Source: JAHCHG01 sp041394845
Lineage (GTDB): Bacteria; Acidobacteriota; Blastocatellia; Pyrinomonadales; Pyrinomonadaceae
Length of the DNA: 64,000 nucleotides
Direction of reading: 5' to 3'
Assembly (NCBI GenBank): GCA_041394845.1
Contig: JAWKHL010000001.1
Coordinates: 2,046,001 to 2,110,000 of the forward strand
Under the pieces are notes generated by a model. That model did no database searches. It saw only the letters and a program-made list of their open reading frames with translations, and had not been told where the DNA came from. A program made the translations under genes and the position numbers. Shown here piece after piece: positions 24,754-33,524 of the stretch. Numbering within the stretch: position 1 is the first letter of the stretch; every line of letters starts with the position of its first letter.

Positions 24754-26076
24754 TCATCTGGAATCCTCGATCCGCATATACTGAACTTCCAATGCCGGAT
24801 TTCCGCTCTCGTCAAGCAGGGACATGGCCCGCGTCCAGCGTCCCAGATGGAACTCTTCGTAAACGCGGATCCGGTATTTGGCGGCCCTCCGGTCGCGGCG
24901 GTCGGGGGTGATGGTCAGTTCGGGACCGCGCAGTTCGTAACGGCCGTCCGCCACGCTGGAGGATGTCCGTTCGAGAACTCCCAGTTGGGTGACGGTCCCG
25001 ATCCCGAACTCGTACCGCCCGCCGCCCAGAAACTTGTACTGGGCGATCCCCATCGACTCGGTGTTGCGCCAGATTCCCTGCAGATCCCGCAACAGAGCCT
25101 TCCCGCCGTCCGGCGTCCAGCCGCGCGGGCGGAGACTGTGAAACAGACGGACAAAGGACAGATCATCCAGAGTGCAGTGAGCGAGGTTTCCGACTCCCCA
25201 GACGATGTTAACCCGCCCGGGACCGGCCGGAAAAGCCATCGTCATGGCCGCGGCGTACTGGTAGCTTCCGCCGACCAGCTTCTGAACGTCGGTGCGAAAC
25301 CAGAAATAGGGCCATCCGTCCCCGGAAGTCCCGCGCATCGCGTTAAATCGGTCCCCCTTGATCTGCCAATCCGGCAGGATTTCCGGCAGAGCGGCCCGGG
25401 CGCTGGCTTCGAGGGTTCCGGCCGAAGCGCGCGCCGGGCTGATCCCGTAAGCGCACGGCGTTTTGTCATCGACCGTCGCCGGGGTCAACACTACCATCGG
25501 TCCTTCACGTTTGGATATGTAACCGGGCGGGGCTTCGAAATCGACCTCGATCCCGCCGACCGGAGCGGTTCCGCCACCGTTGGCCGTTCCTCCCGATTTA
25601 TCCGTTGAGGTTTCCAGAGTGGCCAGAAATGCGCCGATCTCGCGGAGAGCGTCGTCCCCGCCGGCCATCGTCAGAACTCCGATCGTCCGTCCCCGTCCCA
25701 CCAGCGTAACCAGCGCCAGGATCGCCTTCTGACCCTGAATATCGATCTCTTTTCGACCGGCCGCCACCGCGTAATCATCGACGTTTTGAACCTGTGATTG
25801 CGGCATCGCCCCCGGTATGGCCGGTTCGACGCGCTCCTTCCACATCTTCGTGAACTCGTCAGCAGGTGAACCGGTCGCCGGATAACTCGGGTAAAAAGTG
25901 ATCAGCCCGATCCCGGCCGGTCGCCGATAAGCGACCCCGTCACGCAAATTCTGATACGTCCAACCGGCGGGCGGCGAATAGGTCAAAAATTCAAATGTCT
26001 CTGCAAATCCCCGGCCGGTAAACAGGATCACAACTGTCAACAGGACAAACATCGAGCGGTAAAAGCTGTTCTTCAT
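24754..26076 (-). CDS. Secreted hypothetical protein, two-domain
   Basis: 440 residues from ATG 26076 (MKNSFYRSMFVLLTVVILF signal peptide), with GGAGG upstream; the frame continues far upstream (to 26346) only as noise. Two similar halves seem present, each beginning with a 'PPAGW/PPGYI' type strand followed by 'FYPSYPA' and 'PCAYGISPA', then a C-terminal lipocalin-like stretch 'LQGIWRNTESMGIAQYKFLGGGRYEFG...YELRGPELTITPDRRDRRAAKYRIRVY'. Exported. No family name can be supported. Confidence 0.65.
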   Translation of the reverse strand: MKNSFYRSMFVLLTVVILFTGRGFAETFEFLTYSPPAGWTYQNLRDGVAYRRPAGIGLITFYPSYPATGSPADEFTKMWKERVEPAIPGAMPQSQVQNVDDYAVAAGRKEIDIQGQKAILALVTLVGRGRTIGVLTMAGGDDALREIGAFLATLETSTDKSGGTANGGGTAPVGGIEVDFEAPPGYISKREGPMVVLTPATVDDKTPCAYGISPARASAGTLEASARAALPEILPDWQIKGDRFNAMRGTSGDGWPYFWFRTDVQKLVGGSYQYAAAMTMAFPAGPGRVNIVWGVGNLAHCTLDDLSFVRLFHSLRPRGWTPDGGKALLRDLQGIWRNTESMGIAQYKFLGGGRYEFGIGTVTQLGVLERTSSSVADGRYELRGPELTITPDRRDRRAAKYRIRVYEEFHLGRWTRAMSLLDESGNPALEVQYMRIEDSR

Positions 26077-26267
26077 GTTTTCGAAACCTCCACCAACAGG
26101 ATTCAGACGAAGCCGGGCCGAGCGATTTGCGCGACCGAATTGATAAAATTTCATTAATTTTCCGGTCCCGATCTCCCCTTCTTCCGACCCGGCGCGGCGG
26201 CCGATGCGACCGGAGACAGAAACGGGCCGTTTGCCGGGGCAAAACGGGACCGAATCTTCGGGCGATC

Positions 26268-27230
26268 TCAGTCCAAATTCGCCTGAAATGATTTCATGGT
26301 TTCGATGAATTTGTCCGTCGAAGCGAATCCCGCCCGCTTTTGCCAATTACGGACCCGGCGGTCGATGTTTTCGGCCGAGTAGGGCCGGTTGCCCTCGATC
26401 TCGAAGGGCCTTGACGCCGGGAAGACGGCCACCAGAATTTTCGTGTCGGCGATGGAAAACTCCCGCGTTTCCGCCCGGTTGGTCGGCGGCCGGGTGCGGC
26501 CCAGAAGTTTCATGTTCAGATAGACCGAACCCTCGCCCAGATTGTCGGCCGGGCCGGTGTCTCCGATGATCGCCGAAACGACCGTCCGGGTCTGCGGATT
26601 ATAAGCCACCAGCAGATCGCCCACTTTGGCGCCGAAATCCTTGACGGCGTTTCGGCCCCCGATCAGAACCAGAGCGGGAACGGTCAGGGGGTTGACCTGA
26701 TCGTCGATTTGGCACTCGCCCCGATCGCCGGGCAGATCGTTTTTCAAAGCGGTCAAAGATCCGAAGTAGCCTTCGTAAGGCCCCGTTCGAAAAACACAGG
26801 GAACGCTCAAACCGTTTTCCGTAACCGCCGACAGGACGTTTTTCCAGGTGATGGAGTAGCCCGGCGGAACCGTCCGGTAGCCGGAATCGCGCCATTTCTC
26901 AAAAACCCCGATCGCCTCGCCGAAATTGGAAAAGCAAAGATTCTCTTCGGAACCCGCTTTTCTGACCGCCACGGCATTGCAGACGTTATTGAGAGCCCTG
27001 GTTTTTCCGCGCGGGTCCTGCGGGTGATACGACAGGGGCGAACCGTCGGTATTGACGCGCAATGTGGTCTCAAACAAAATGATGTCGTTTTTTCCTTTCT
27101 CTTCTTTTAAGAGCAAAACCTTTTTCTGCGCGGCCAGACCGGTTCGGGCGATTGTGTAATCTTGCGCGCCGACCGAAACGACGCCGAACAACAAAGTCGA
27201 AATCGCGGTTAAAAACCAGATCGTTTTCAT
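26268..27230 (-). CDS. Secreted GH75-like chitosanase-family protein
   Basis: 320 residues with a signal peptide (IWFLTAISTLLFGVVSVGAQ). 'VPALVLIGGRN', 'KVGDLLVAYNPQTRTVVSAIIGDTGPADNLGEGSVYLNMKLLG' resembles the GDTGP..LGEGS core of family-75 chitosanases, with Asp and Glu in the expected positions. The N-terminal part, with 'NNVCNAVAVRKAGSEENLCFSNF', is less typical, so the activity is uncertain. Confidence 0.6.
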   Translation of the reverse strand: MKTIWFLTAISTLLFGVVSVGAQDYTIARTGLAAQKKVLLLKEEKGKNDIILFETTLRVNTDGSPLSYHPQDPRGKTRALNNVCNAVAVRKAGSEENLCFSNFGEAIGVFEKWRDSGYRTVPPGYSITWKNVLSAVTENGLSVPCVFRTGPYEGYFGSLTALKNDLPGDRGECQIDDQVNPLTVPALVLIGGRNAVKDFGAKVGDLLVAYNPQTRTVVSAIIGDTGPADNLGEGSVYLNMKLLGRTRPPTNRAETREFSIADTKILVAVFPASRPFEIEGNRPYSAENIDRRVRNWQKRAGFASTDKFIETMKSFQANLD

Positions 27231-27290
27231 CTTTTTACCCTGAAACGCTGAACATTTATCCGGCGCCGGTTCAAAGCCTCCCGGCGCAGT

Positions 27291-27593
27291 TTATTGGTTT
27301 TGAACGACGCCGATCCCCAATTGCTCCAGTTTGCGCCGGAAGCCTTCCTCGGTGCAAAGGGTGTGAACCCAGGTTCCGGCCATTTGGCGATAGGAAATTA
27401 TCCCGCCCCGGTCGAGCGGGGCGACGAACACCGCATCTTTCGCTTTCGGGGATTCGAACCGCCGGACATTTGCCTCATCCGAAAGCAGATCGGTGATGCT
27501 CAGTTCGGGCGAAGCGCCCCGGAGGACAAATCTTCCCGGACAACCCCAGATCGGCTTCCAATCGCCCGAGTTTTTGACCTTTTCGAATTTCAT
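27291..27593 (-). CDS. Hypothetical protein (100 aa)
   Basis: 100 residues, 'WKPIWGCPGRFVLRGASPELSITDLLSDEANVRRFESPKAKDAVFVAPLDRGGIISYRQ'. The start lies 3 bp after the GrpB stop, so it is co-transcribed with it. No family recognised with confidence. Confidence 0.6.
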   Translation of the reverse strand: MKFEKVKNSGDWKPIWGCPGRFVLRGASPELSITDLLSDEANVRRFESPKAKDAVFVAPLDRGGIISYRQMAGTWVHTLCTEEGFRRKLEQLGIGVVQNQ

Positions 27594-27596
27594 AGA

Positions 27597-28193
27597 TTAA
27601 AACGCTCCGGAAAACTCCCGATCCGGCCCCTTCAGTCCGGCATATTCCGTTAAAACCCGTTCGACGAACTCCCGGCATTCCGCTTCCTTGATCTTCGCGT
27701 AAATCCCTTTATCCCCATTTGACCGTTCGGCGATGCTCGCCTTCATCTTCTCGTACTCGCGTCTCAGGTCGCCCCGCGCAAGAAGAGCGTCGCGGAAATT
27801 CAGATGTCGCCGGAGTTCCGCGCCGGATGCCGGGCAGACGTACAAATGGTGCCGCATAAAGGCGCGCGGCGGAACGACAACCGGCGCCGGGCCGGATTTC
27901 GGTTTGAAGGCCTCCCGCCCGGGAATTCCCTGATCTCCCTTGTGTTCGTAACCGAGTTCGCTCAATTTTTCGACGATCGGGGGAAAAACCGAGTAATCCC
28001 TCATCACGATGTCGATATCGAGAATCGGCTTGGCCAGAAGACCGGGAACGGCCGTACTCCCGACATGCTCAATTCCCAGTATCAGATCATCGAGCGATCT
28101 CTCAAACACCGCCCGGAGAGCGGCGAACTCGCCTTTCCAATCCGGATCATGAGCAACCAGAAGGCTTGAATTTTCGGTCTCTTCATTAAACAC
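27597..28193 (-). CDS. GrpB family (UPF0157) nucleotidyltransferase-like protein
   Basis: 198 residues. 'LILGIEHVGSTAVPGLLAKPILDIDIVM' is the GrpB signature with the nucleotidyltransferase GS and DxD residues; 'RHHLYVCPASGAELRRHLNFRDALLARGDLRREYEKMK' follows. Start at GTG 28193 with GGAG upstream (MFNEETENSS). Substrate unknown; the next gene is co-transcribed. Confidence 0.92.
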   Translation of the reverse strand: MFNEETENSSLLVAHDPDWKGEFAALRAVFERSLDDLILGIEHVGSTAVPGLLAKPILDIDIVMRDYSVFPPIVEKLSELGYEHKGDQGIPGREAFKPKSGPAPVVVPPRAFMRHHLYVCPASGAELRRHLNFRDALLARGDLRREYEKMKASIAERSNGDKGIYAKIKEAECREFVERVLTEYAGLKGPDREFSGAF

Positions 28194-28340
28194 AAACTCC
28201 GATTCACCTCCGATTATTTTGCCGATGATAAGGAAATTCGTTCGCTTTTACAAGCAAATTCGGCGATTTCCTGCGGTCGGGGGAAGGTTTCAAATTTTGG
28301 TCGGATCGAGAGTCGGGAGTTTTTTTCGAGGTTCGCGGTT

Positions 28341-28526
28341 TCAGGAAGATTTTTTGAAAAAGTAATATAATCCCAGAACAAAGATCAGCACCGCAAAGAT
28401 CAAACCGGCGGTCTGCCCCGCCCGATAAGCGCCCGACCCGCCCGGCGACGAGCCGCCGAAAAAATGTGAGGCCAGCATACCTCCGCCCCAGAGTATTCCT
28501 ATTCCACCCGCTATTTTGTTTCTCAT
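28341..28526 (-). CDS. Small membrane protein (61 aa)
   Basis: 61 residues with two hydrophobic stretches ('GGIGILWGGGMLASHFF' and 'AGLIFAVLIFVLGLYYFF') and a Gly/Ser-rich loop. There is no Shine-Dalgarno sequence because a mobile element begins 10 bp before the ATG. Function unknown. Confidence 0.6.
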   Translation of the reverse strand: MRNKIAGGIGILWGGGMLASHFFGGSSPGGSGAYRAGQTAGLIFAVLIFVLGLYYFFKKSS

Positions 28527-28536
28527 AGTGGTTTAT

Positions 28537-28677
28537 TACTGTGTAATCTAAATTTATTAAAAATATGTTTGGCCACGGAGAGCACAGAGAACACCGAGGA
28601 TCTTTTTTCGATCGAACGATTTGTCTCTGAGTTCTCGGTGCTCTGTGTGTGGCTAAAAAAACTTAAGTTACAGAATA
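28537..28677. mobile_element. Short non-autonomous element, GCCACAGAGAAC core (copy 3)
   Basis: 141 bp, ends TACTGTGTAATCTAAAT and (reverse complement) TATTCTGTAACTTAAGT; 5-bp duplication TTTAT at 28532-28536 and 28678-28682. Core hairpin ggccacggagagcacag and tctgtgtgtggc. Inserted 10 bp in front of the small membrane protein. Confidence 0.9.
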
Positions 28678-28775
28678 TTTATCGTCTCCTTGTCAATTAT
28701 TTTGATCGAATGATTATATAGAAAGGCGTTTTTTATCAAACGGATTTTTCAGCTCGCCTTCGCTGTATTTCGTAC

Positions 28776-29258
28776 CTACATTCTCAGTTTATTTATTTCA
28801 TCAAGCCCTTCAAAGACGCTTCCGAAGAAATCGGTAACGGCGTCTTTTGCACCCGAATCTGATTCATCTTCCAGAAACAATTCCACCCGCCCGCCATGAG
28901 ACAAAATGATCTTCATATATTCCGAGAAAAGCTCGATCGTTTTGTCATCTTTTGTATCAATTTCAAGCAATTGGTGCCGGTCATCAGGCTCATTGAACGC
29001 GTCGTCAAACCATTCGATCTCCATTTTTTCGATGCCGGTTATTACCAGTCTCGAACTGACTTTGGGATAACGGACGACGGGAATAATAAAAAAGGCTTTT
29101 CCTCTTTCAACCTCCTCATAAGCGATTCTTTCAATTTGAATGTGAAATTTGTTCTGACCGGGATCAAAATGAAAGTCCGAAGGCGTAAAGTCTGAATCAT
29201 GCAGATAAGCGCCGAGGAGAGGAATATCTTCTATTTTAGCTCTCAGTTTTGACCTCAT
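28776..29258 (-). CDS. Hypothetical protein (160 aa)
   Basis: From ATG 29258 (MRSKLRAKIEDIPLLGAYLHDSDFTPSDFHFDPGQNKF), about 160 residues, acidic, beta-rich at first and a helix at the C-terminus. AAAGG upstream of 29258 and the lack of overlap with the next gene favour this start over ATG 29282. The phrase 'LGAYLHDSDFTPSDFHFDP' is reminiscent of DUF2948-like proteins, but I am not sure. Confidence 0.55.
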   Translation of the reverse strand: MRSKLRAKIEDIPLLGAYLHDSDFTPSDFHFDPGQNKFHIQIERIAYEEVERGKAFFIIPVVRYPKVSSRLVITGIEKMEIEWFDDAFNEPDDRHQLLEIDTKDDKTIELFSEYMKIILSHGGRVELFLEDESDSGAKDAVTDFFGSVFEGLDEINKLRM

Positions 29259-29265
29259 TTTGATT

Positions 29266-29700
29266 TTACCTTTCAGACTCAATTGACTCGACCGCTCCGC
29301 CGATCGCCCGCCGGATCAGTTCTTCTTCCGGTTTGGCGGATGTGAAGAAGAGATGCCCCTTACAGCGGCAATCGCTGGAGCCGAACCCTTTTATACAGGA
29401 GAAACCGTCCGTCCCGCCGAACGCCCGCGCCCAATCGTGCTCCAGCCGGAAAGGCGCGTAACTGCACCGGACCGAGACCGGCTCCGCCACTTCGCGCAGA
29501 TGGTCGATGTGCCAGCGGTTCTTTTTCCCCCGGCGCAGGTGCCGGGAAACCCTCGCCCGAACGCCGCCCGGCCCGAAAGCGCTGCCGACATATGAATAGA
29601 AACCGGGCCGAACGCGAAGCGCGCCCCAGCGGCCGATCTGTATTTCCGCGCTTGAACCGCTCTCCAGAATCAGCAAATATGTTCCGGGTTCGGATCTCAT
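29266..29700 (-). CDS. DUF123 GIY-YIG-like nuclease family protein
   Basis: 144 residues from ATG 29700. 'PGTYLLILESGSSAEIQIGRWGALRVRPGFYSYVGSAFGPGGVRARVSRHLRRGKKNRWHIDHL' is the DUF123 pattern, with the GIY-YIG-like start GTYLLIL and YSYVGSA. Also CRCKGH near the end. Members are related to sugar fermentation/GIY-YIG nucleases; DNA or RNA cleavage is possible but unproven. Confidence 0.82.
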   Translation of the reverse strand: MRSEPGTYLLILESGSSAEIQIGRWGALRVRPGFYSYVGSAFGPGGVRARVSRHLRRGKKNRWHIDHLREVAEPVSVRCSYAPFRLEHDWARAFGGTDGFSCIKGFGSSDCRCKGHLFFTSAKPEEELIRRAIGGAVESIESER

Positions 29701-29730
29701 CGCATATCTCTCGGGCCGAACGCGCAAAAT

Positions 29731-30276
29731 TCAGACCCTCAGCGAGCCGCGGAACCCTCTGGCGGCAAAGTACGATTCCGCGCCGTTGTGATACGCGAAA
29801 ACCCGGCCGTAGCGGCGATCGCAAAAAAGGGCTCCGCCTAAGGTTCTGATCTCGGAAGGCGTTTTCACCCAACTCGATGTTTTGGCATCGAAATCCCCGA
29901 GTTTCTGCAACTGGCGGTACTCTTCTTCGGTCAAAAGCTCGATTCCCATGGCGGCCGCCATATCGACGGCGTTGTTTTGCGGTTTGTTCGCTTTTCTCGA
30001 CTCCAGCGCTTCCCGGTCGTAACAGGCGCTCCTCCGGCCCTTGGGGCTTTCGGCCGAACAATCGTAAAAAATGAATTCGCCCGCGCTCTTATCAAACCCG
30101 ACGACATCCGGTTCGCCGCCGGTTCTCTCCATTTCACCGAGCGAGCGCAGTTTTTCGGGATCGGCCTCCAGCCGCGCCTCGACCTTAGCCCATTCGACAC
30201 CTTGATGGCGGTTCATGTTTTCCTCAAAACGCTTCTTCAAAGTTGTCAGCAACTCCTCACGTTGTTCTGCTTTCAT
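29731..30276 (-). CDS. DUF4256 family protein
   Basis: 181 residues. 'EENMNRHQGVEWAKVEARLEADPEKLRSLGEMERTGGEPDVVGFD', 'FYDCSAESPKGRRSACYDREALESRK' and 'GGALFCDRRYGRVFAYHNGAESYFAARGFRGSLRV' fit DUF4256 closely. Function unknown. It is followed by the DUF123 gene after 30 bp. Confidence 0.88.
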   Translation of the reverse strand: MKAEQREELLTTLKKRFEENMNRHQGVEWAKVEARLEADPEKLRSLGEMERTGGEPDVVGFDKSAGEFIFYDCSAESPKGRRSACYDREALESRKANKPQNNAVDMAAAMGIELLTEEEYRQLQKLGDFDAKTSSWVKTPSEIRTLGGALFCDRRYGRVFAYHNGAESYFAARGFRGSLRV

Positions 30277-30378
30277 ATTCTTTTGCTCTTTGTATTTTTA
30301 TTTTTCCACTTTTGCCGCGTTTCACCCACTCCCCATCCCCTCATATTCAAATCAACAAAAAGAGGTGAAAAAACCAAT

Positions 30379-31362
30379 TCACTCACGGGAAAAGTTATAT
30401 GTGATCGTCGTGATGGCCTTTACCGGCTCGCCGTTGATGACAACGGGTGAGAATTTTGCTCTGTATGCCGCTTTTTCCGCGGCATTCACGAAACCGAAAT
30501 AATATTGATTGGTCTTGGCACAGGAAAAAGTTACATTTCCTTTTTCGTCAATTACCGCCAAAACCTTTACCTGTCCTCCCTTTTTGAGTTTGCCGGCAAC
30601 TGCCGGATATTGGGGCGGGGGCAAATCGAGTGCTTTGACTTTAAGAAAATCTATGTTCTTTACGTTTCTGTTTCTGAAAACCTCATCAAAAAATGCGGTT
30701 TCAAAATTTGTCGCTTCTTTACCCTTGTCAGCCTTATTCAATGAACAAAAAGTTCTCGTGTAAGCGTCAAGGAGTTCCGAATCATTGACAGCGTTCTGCG
30801 TTCTCCGAAGATCAAAAACCCGGCGGTAAATTTCGGCGGATTTATCGAATTGTTGAACCGAATAATTCAGGTTTGCCAAAGACCAGAGACTGGCCATCAG
30901 TTTCCCGGGGTCTTGATTTTTCGACTGTTCGCGCAATTCTACCACTCTTTCAAGAAGTTTGATGGCCTTTTTATGATCGTTATCCTTATATTTCAGTGAA
31001 GCGAGCGTTTCCAACACCCCGATCTGCAGATCCTCGGCATCTGATTTTCCTTCGTAAATTTTTAAAGTGGTTTCAAGTGCGGCTTCGGCCTCGTCATTTT
31101 TTTCGATCACGAAGTATAAGTAGCCGAGCGTCTGCAACGCTTTGGCGTATTCCGTGTGCGTTTCGCCAAAATTGCTTTTAGCCAACTCGACGACTTTTTG
31201 GGCGGACGGCACTGCCTCGGCAAACTTTTTCTGACCGGCAAATTGCGAAATTTCCTGATTTAATTCTTTAATTTCCCGTTCAAAATTCGTGTCGCTGTTT
31301 TGGGCGAAAGCACCAGCGCTTATGACTAACCAACAAATGAGAAGCGAGATTATTTTCATCAT
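30379..31362 (-). CDS. Secreted TPR protein with TonB C-terminal domain
   Basis: 327 residues. Signal peptide 'ISLLICWLVISAGAFA', then TPR repeats (about 30-210; 'LGYLYFVIEKNDEAEAALETTLKIYEG', 'SLKYKDNDHKKAIKLLERVVELRE', 'NLNYSVQQFDKSAEIYRRVFDLRR') and a C-terminal TonB-type domain 'KVKALDLPPPQYPAVAGKLKKGGQVKVLAVIDEKGNV...AAYRAKFSPVVINGEPVKAITTITYNF'. No membrane anchor other than the signal, so it is not an energy transducer in the usual sense. Its downstream neighbour has the same C-terminal domain. Codon use looks AT-richer than in neighbours. Confidence 0.85.
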   Translation of the reverse strand: MMKIISLLICWLVISAGAFAQNSDTNFEREIKELNQEISQFAGQKKFAEAVPSAQKVVELAKSNFGETHTEYAKALQTLGYLYFVIEKNDEAEAALETTLKIYEGKSDAEDLQIGVLETLASLKYKDNDHKKAIKLLERVVELREQSKNQDPGKLMASLWSLANLNYSVQQFDKSAEIYRRVFDLRRTQNAVNDSELLDAYTRTFCSLNKADKGKEATNFETAFFDEVFRNRNVKNIDFLKVKALDLPPPQYPAVAGKLKKGGQVKVLAVIDEKGNVTFSCAKTNQYYFGFVNAAEKAAYRAKFSPVVINGEPVKAITTITYNFSRE

Positions 31363-31395
31363 TTTTTTATCTTTAATTTATTTATAAACAGGGTT

Positions 31396-32298
31396 TTAAC
31401 GCAAATTGAAAGAAATCTCACTGGTAACCTTCCAGGGCCTGCCAAAAAAAAAGGTCGGTGTGAATTTGGCTTGTAATGCCGCTTTTTCAGCGGCATCATA
31501 TAGCTCCATTGGCCCTTCGAAAGCTTTTGCAGAGATCACGTTACCCTGTTCATCAATAACCAATCCAACTCTGATCACCCCTTTATAATTTTGACGAGAG
31601 GTTGCCTTTGGAAAATCAGGTTTTGGAATTGATATTGCTTTGCTGTTTATAATTGCCGCTTTGGCAATAACCCCCTCGTTTGTTTCTGCGCTTGAATCTT
31701 TTTGGCAAAGATTCTGCTGAGAACGAATTTTTTCATAGAGACATCTTTTGTATTTGCTCAGAATAGGCAGGTAAGATTCCAAATCCTGATTATTGGATAA
31801 GAGTGATTCAAATTCTTTTTGTAATGAAACCGCCAAATCAGTCTTATCCAAACCCTCGGCACTGACAGCCGCTGTTAAAAGCATGCTTAACTTTCTGACG
31901 ATGGCGCGAACATCCGGTTTTTCAGGATTCAGTTGCGCAGTCAGACCGCTTAGCTTGGTCGGTTCGAGTTTGACACCTTTGAGGCGGATATTGAGTGCCA
32001 ACTCAGGCATCGGAGAATATCCGTGCAGGTAAGCGTCTGAATCAAGAAACAGGGCGACCCAATAATGTTTTCTTTCGGATTCACCAAGATACTTCCATAA
32101 TTCCGTTTCAAACCCGGATTTCAGTTTAGTCCGTTCTTGTTGAAACAATTTCGACAATTTGATTCGTGAATCTTCCCAACCACTTTCTTTCTTTTTTATG
32201 TAATCATCGAGAACGGCAAACGGTTTCTTTTGACTTTGCGCGATGACGAACGGACAAAATGCTAACAGTAAGAAACAAATGAAGAATATTTTTCTCAT
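31396..32298 (-). CDS. Secreted protein with TonB C-terminal domain
   Basis: 300 residues from ATG 32298 (MRKIFFICFLLLAFCPFVIAQ signal peptide). Residues about 200-300 form a TonB-type C-terminal domain: 'AISIPKPDFPKATSRQNYKGVIRVGLVIDEQGNVISAKAFEGPMELYDAAEKAALQAKFTPTFFFGRPWKVTSEISFNL'. The middle is helical and of unknown family. A paralogue of the next gene by its C-terminus. No ExbB/ExbD is nearby. Confidence 0.8.
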   Translation of the reverse strand: MRKIFFICFLLLAFCPFVIAQSQKKPFAVLDDYIKKKESGWEDSRIKLSKLFQQERTKLKSGFETELWKYLGESERKHYWVALFLDSDAYLHGYSPMPELALNIRLKGVKLEPTKLSGLTAQLNPEKPDVRAIVRKLSMLLTAAVSAEGLDKTDLAVSLQKEFESLLSNNQDLESYLPILSKYKRCLYEKIRSQQNLCQKDSSAETNEGVIAKAAIINSKAISIPKPDFPKATSRQNYKGVIRVGLVIDEQGNVISAKAFEGPMELYDAAEKAALQAKFTPTFFFGRPWKVTSEISFNLR

Positions 32299-32383
32299 AC
32301 TCAAATAAAATGCTAACTCAAAACTTTTCAGGAAAAATCTTAAACAATGAGAAAACCCGCCAGATGATCGTCTGGAAATGACA

Positions 32384-32737
32384 CTACTGATTCCAGGCCA
32401 TTCTGTTTACCAACAGTGTTACGACGGCAAATATGACAAAACCAATCCCCATGACGATACCGAATGTTGTAGTGTGTGTTCCTGAAATAACACCGGAGAA
32501 TAGGAAGAGGATCCCCATGAACCCCAAAAACAAAGGCGTGATCAGTTTTCCGCGCTTATTGATATTCCCGACCCGGACATTACGCTCAATCAGCAGATTT
32601 AGGTTTTCAACCGCGTCAATGTGGGATTCGCAAGCAAGACCATGCCCTAAATCGGTGGCGCAACCAGCACACAGTCCCTTACAACAGGACTTGCAACTGC
32701 CGACAGCCTCGACATCGGGGTGATTGAAACATCGCAT
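32384..32737 (-). CDS. B-box-type zinc finger membrane protein
   Basis: 117 residues. N-terminal zinc-binding pattern 'CFNHPDVEAVGSCKSCCKGLCAGCATDLGHGLACESHI' (Cys/His spacing of a B-box) followed by two membrane helices ('PLFLGFMGILFLFSGVI' and 'FGIVMGIGFVIFAVVTLLV'). GGGAG upstream of ATG 32737. Function unknown; the family is widespread in environmental bacteria. Confidence 0.75.
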   Translation of the reverse strand: MRCFNHPDVEAVGSCKSCCKGLCAGCATDLGHGLACESHIDAVENLNLLIERNVRVGNINKRGKLITPLFLGFMGILFLFSGVISGTHTTTFGIVMGIGFVIFAVVTLLVNRMAWNQ

Positions 32738-32870
32738 CTTATTTCTCCCTGTATATACAAATAATCATTAACCGCAAAAACTCCTACCGAACACAATTAT
32801 TGTATTAAGAAATACCGTTTGTGAAAATCGCTGTTTCGCGCCCGCGTCCAATAGCTTGTTCGACACGCCT

Positions 32871-33524
32871 TTAGCTAAAATCAAGTCCAAACCACTCACG
32901 CCATCTTCGAGCTTTTTCGGTGTGCGGCTCAAGTCCGCTTGTTGGTGAACTGATGAATTGCAGCATTTGCCAACCTTCGGAACCAACACAGCCGAGTAAA
33001 CTCCAACGCTCCATAAAATCTGTAAAACTGTTGCCCAATATATAGCCGTGAAATTCGTCGCCTTCGTGACTCAAATAAACAACAGAGGTTTCGGGCAGTT
33101 TGTTTAAATCAAGGGCAATTTGGTCGCCATTACATACATAATCAAAAACTAATTTGTTATGCCAAACGTCGAGATTATATTCTTCATCGAAGTCTTCAAG
33201 GCAGGCTTCTATCCAGCTTTTACGTCCCACCTCAAATTCAATCAATCTTTCCAGGTCCCAAAAACATTCACCGCTTCCAATTTCTCGAAATCCATTTGGA
33301 AGTTTTATGTCGGGCAAATACCAATTAAACTCAATCGAGGAGGAAAATTCTGTGAGAACCTGCCGAAAATCTTTCGGCAACTGAAAGCCAAGTTTGCTTT
33401 CAACTGACAACACATCGGCATCGGTTGCTTTTGGTTTAATCTTTAACGGTCTAATTTCGCCGCCAATTCTCTCGCAAGCGGTCAAGGCTTTTTGCCAGCG
33501 AAATTTCCAATCATCCCAAATCAC
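32871..33524 (-). CDS. SMI1/KNR4 (SUKH) family protein
   Basis: 217 residues from GTG 33524. 'KATDADVLSVESKLGFQLPKDFRQVLTEFSSSIEFNWYLPD' is the SUKH start; 'GSGECFWDLERLIEFEVGRKSWIE' and 'VVYLSHEGDEFHGYILGNSFTDFMERWSLLGCVG' are typical of SMI1/KNR4. SUKH proteins are often immunity proteins of contact-dependent toxin systems, but no toxin gene is present in the window. It is in the AT-rich stretch. Confidence 0.85.
   Translation of the reverse strand: MIWDDWKFRWQKALTACERIGGEIRPLKIKPKATDADVLSVESKLGFQLPKDFRQVLTEFSSSIEFNWYLPDIKLPNGFREIGSGECFWDLERLIEFEVGRKSWIEACLEDFDEEYNLDVWHNKLVFDYVCNGDQIALDLNKLPETSVVYLSHEGDEFHGYILGNSFTDFMERWSLLGCVGSEGWQMLQFISSPTSGLEPHTEKARRWREWFGLDFS

Noticed and set aside
24754..26346. 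Start of the secreted hypothetical at 26346
   Set aside because: The N-terminal 90 codons are without a signal or motif; ATG 26076 has a strong GGAGG and a clean signal peptide.
27440..27462. tRNA-like T-loop sequence (ggttcgaatcccc on the minus strand)
   Set aside because: It lies in the coding frame of the 100-aa gene (VRRFESPKAKD) and no acceptor, D or anticodon stems can be drawn around it.
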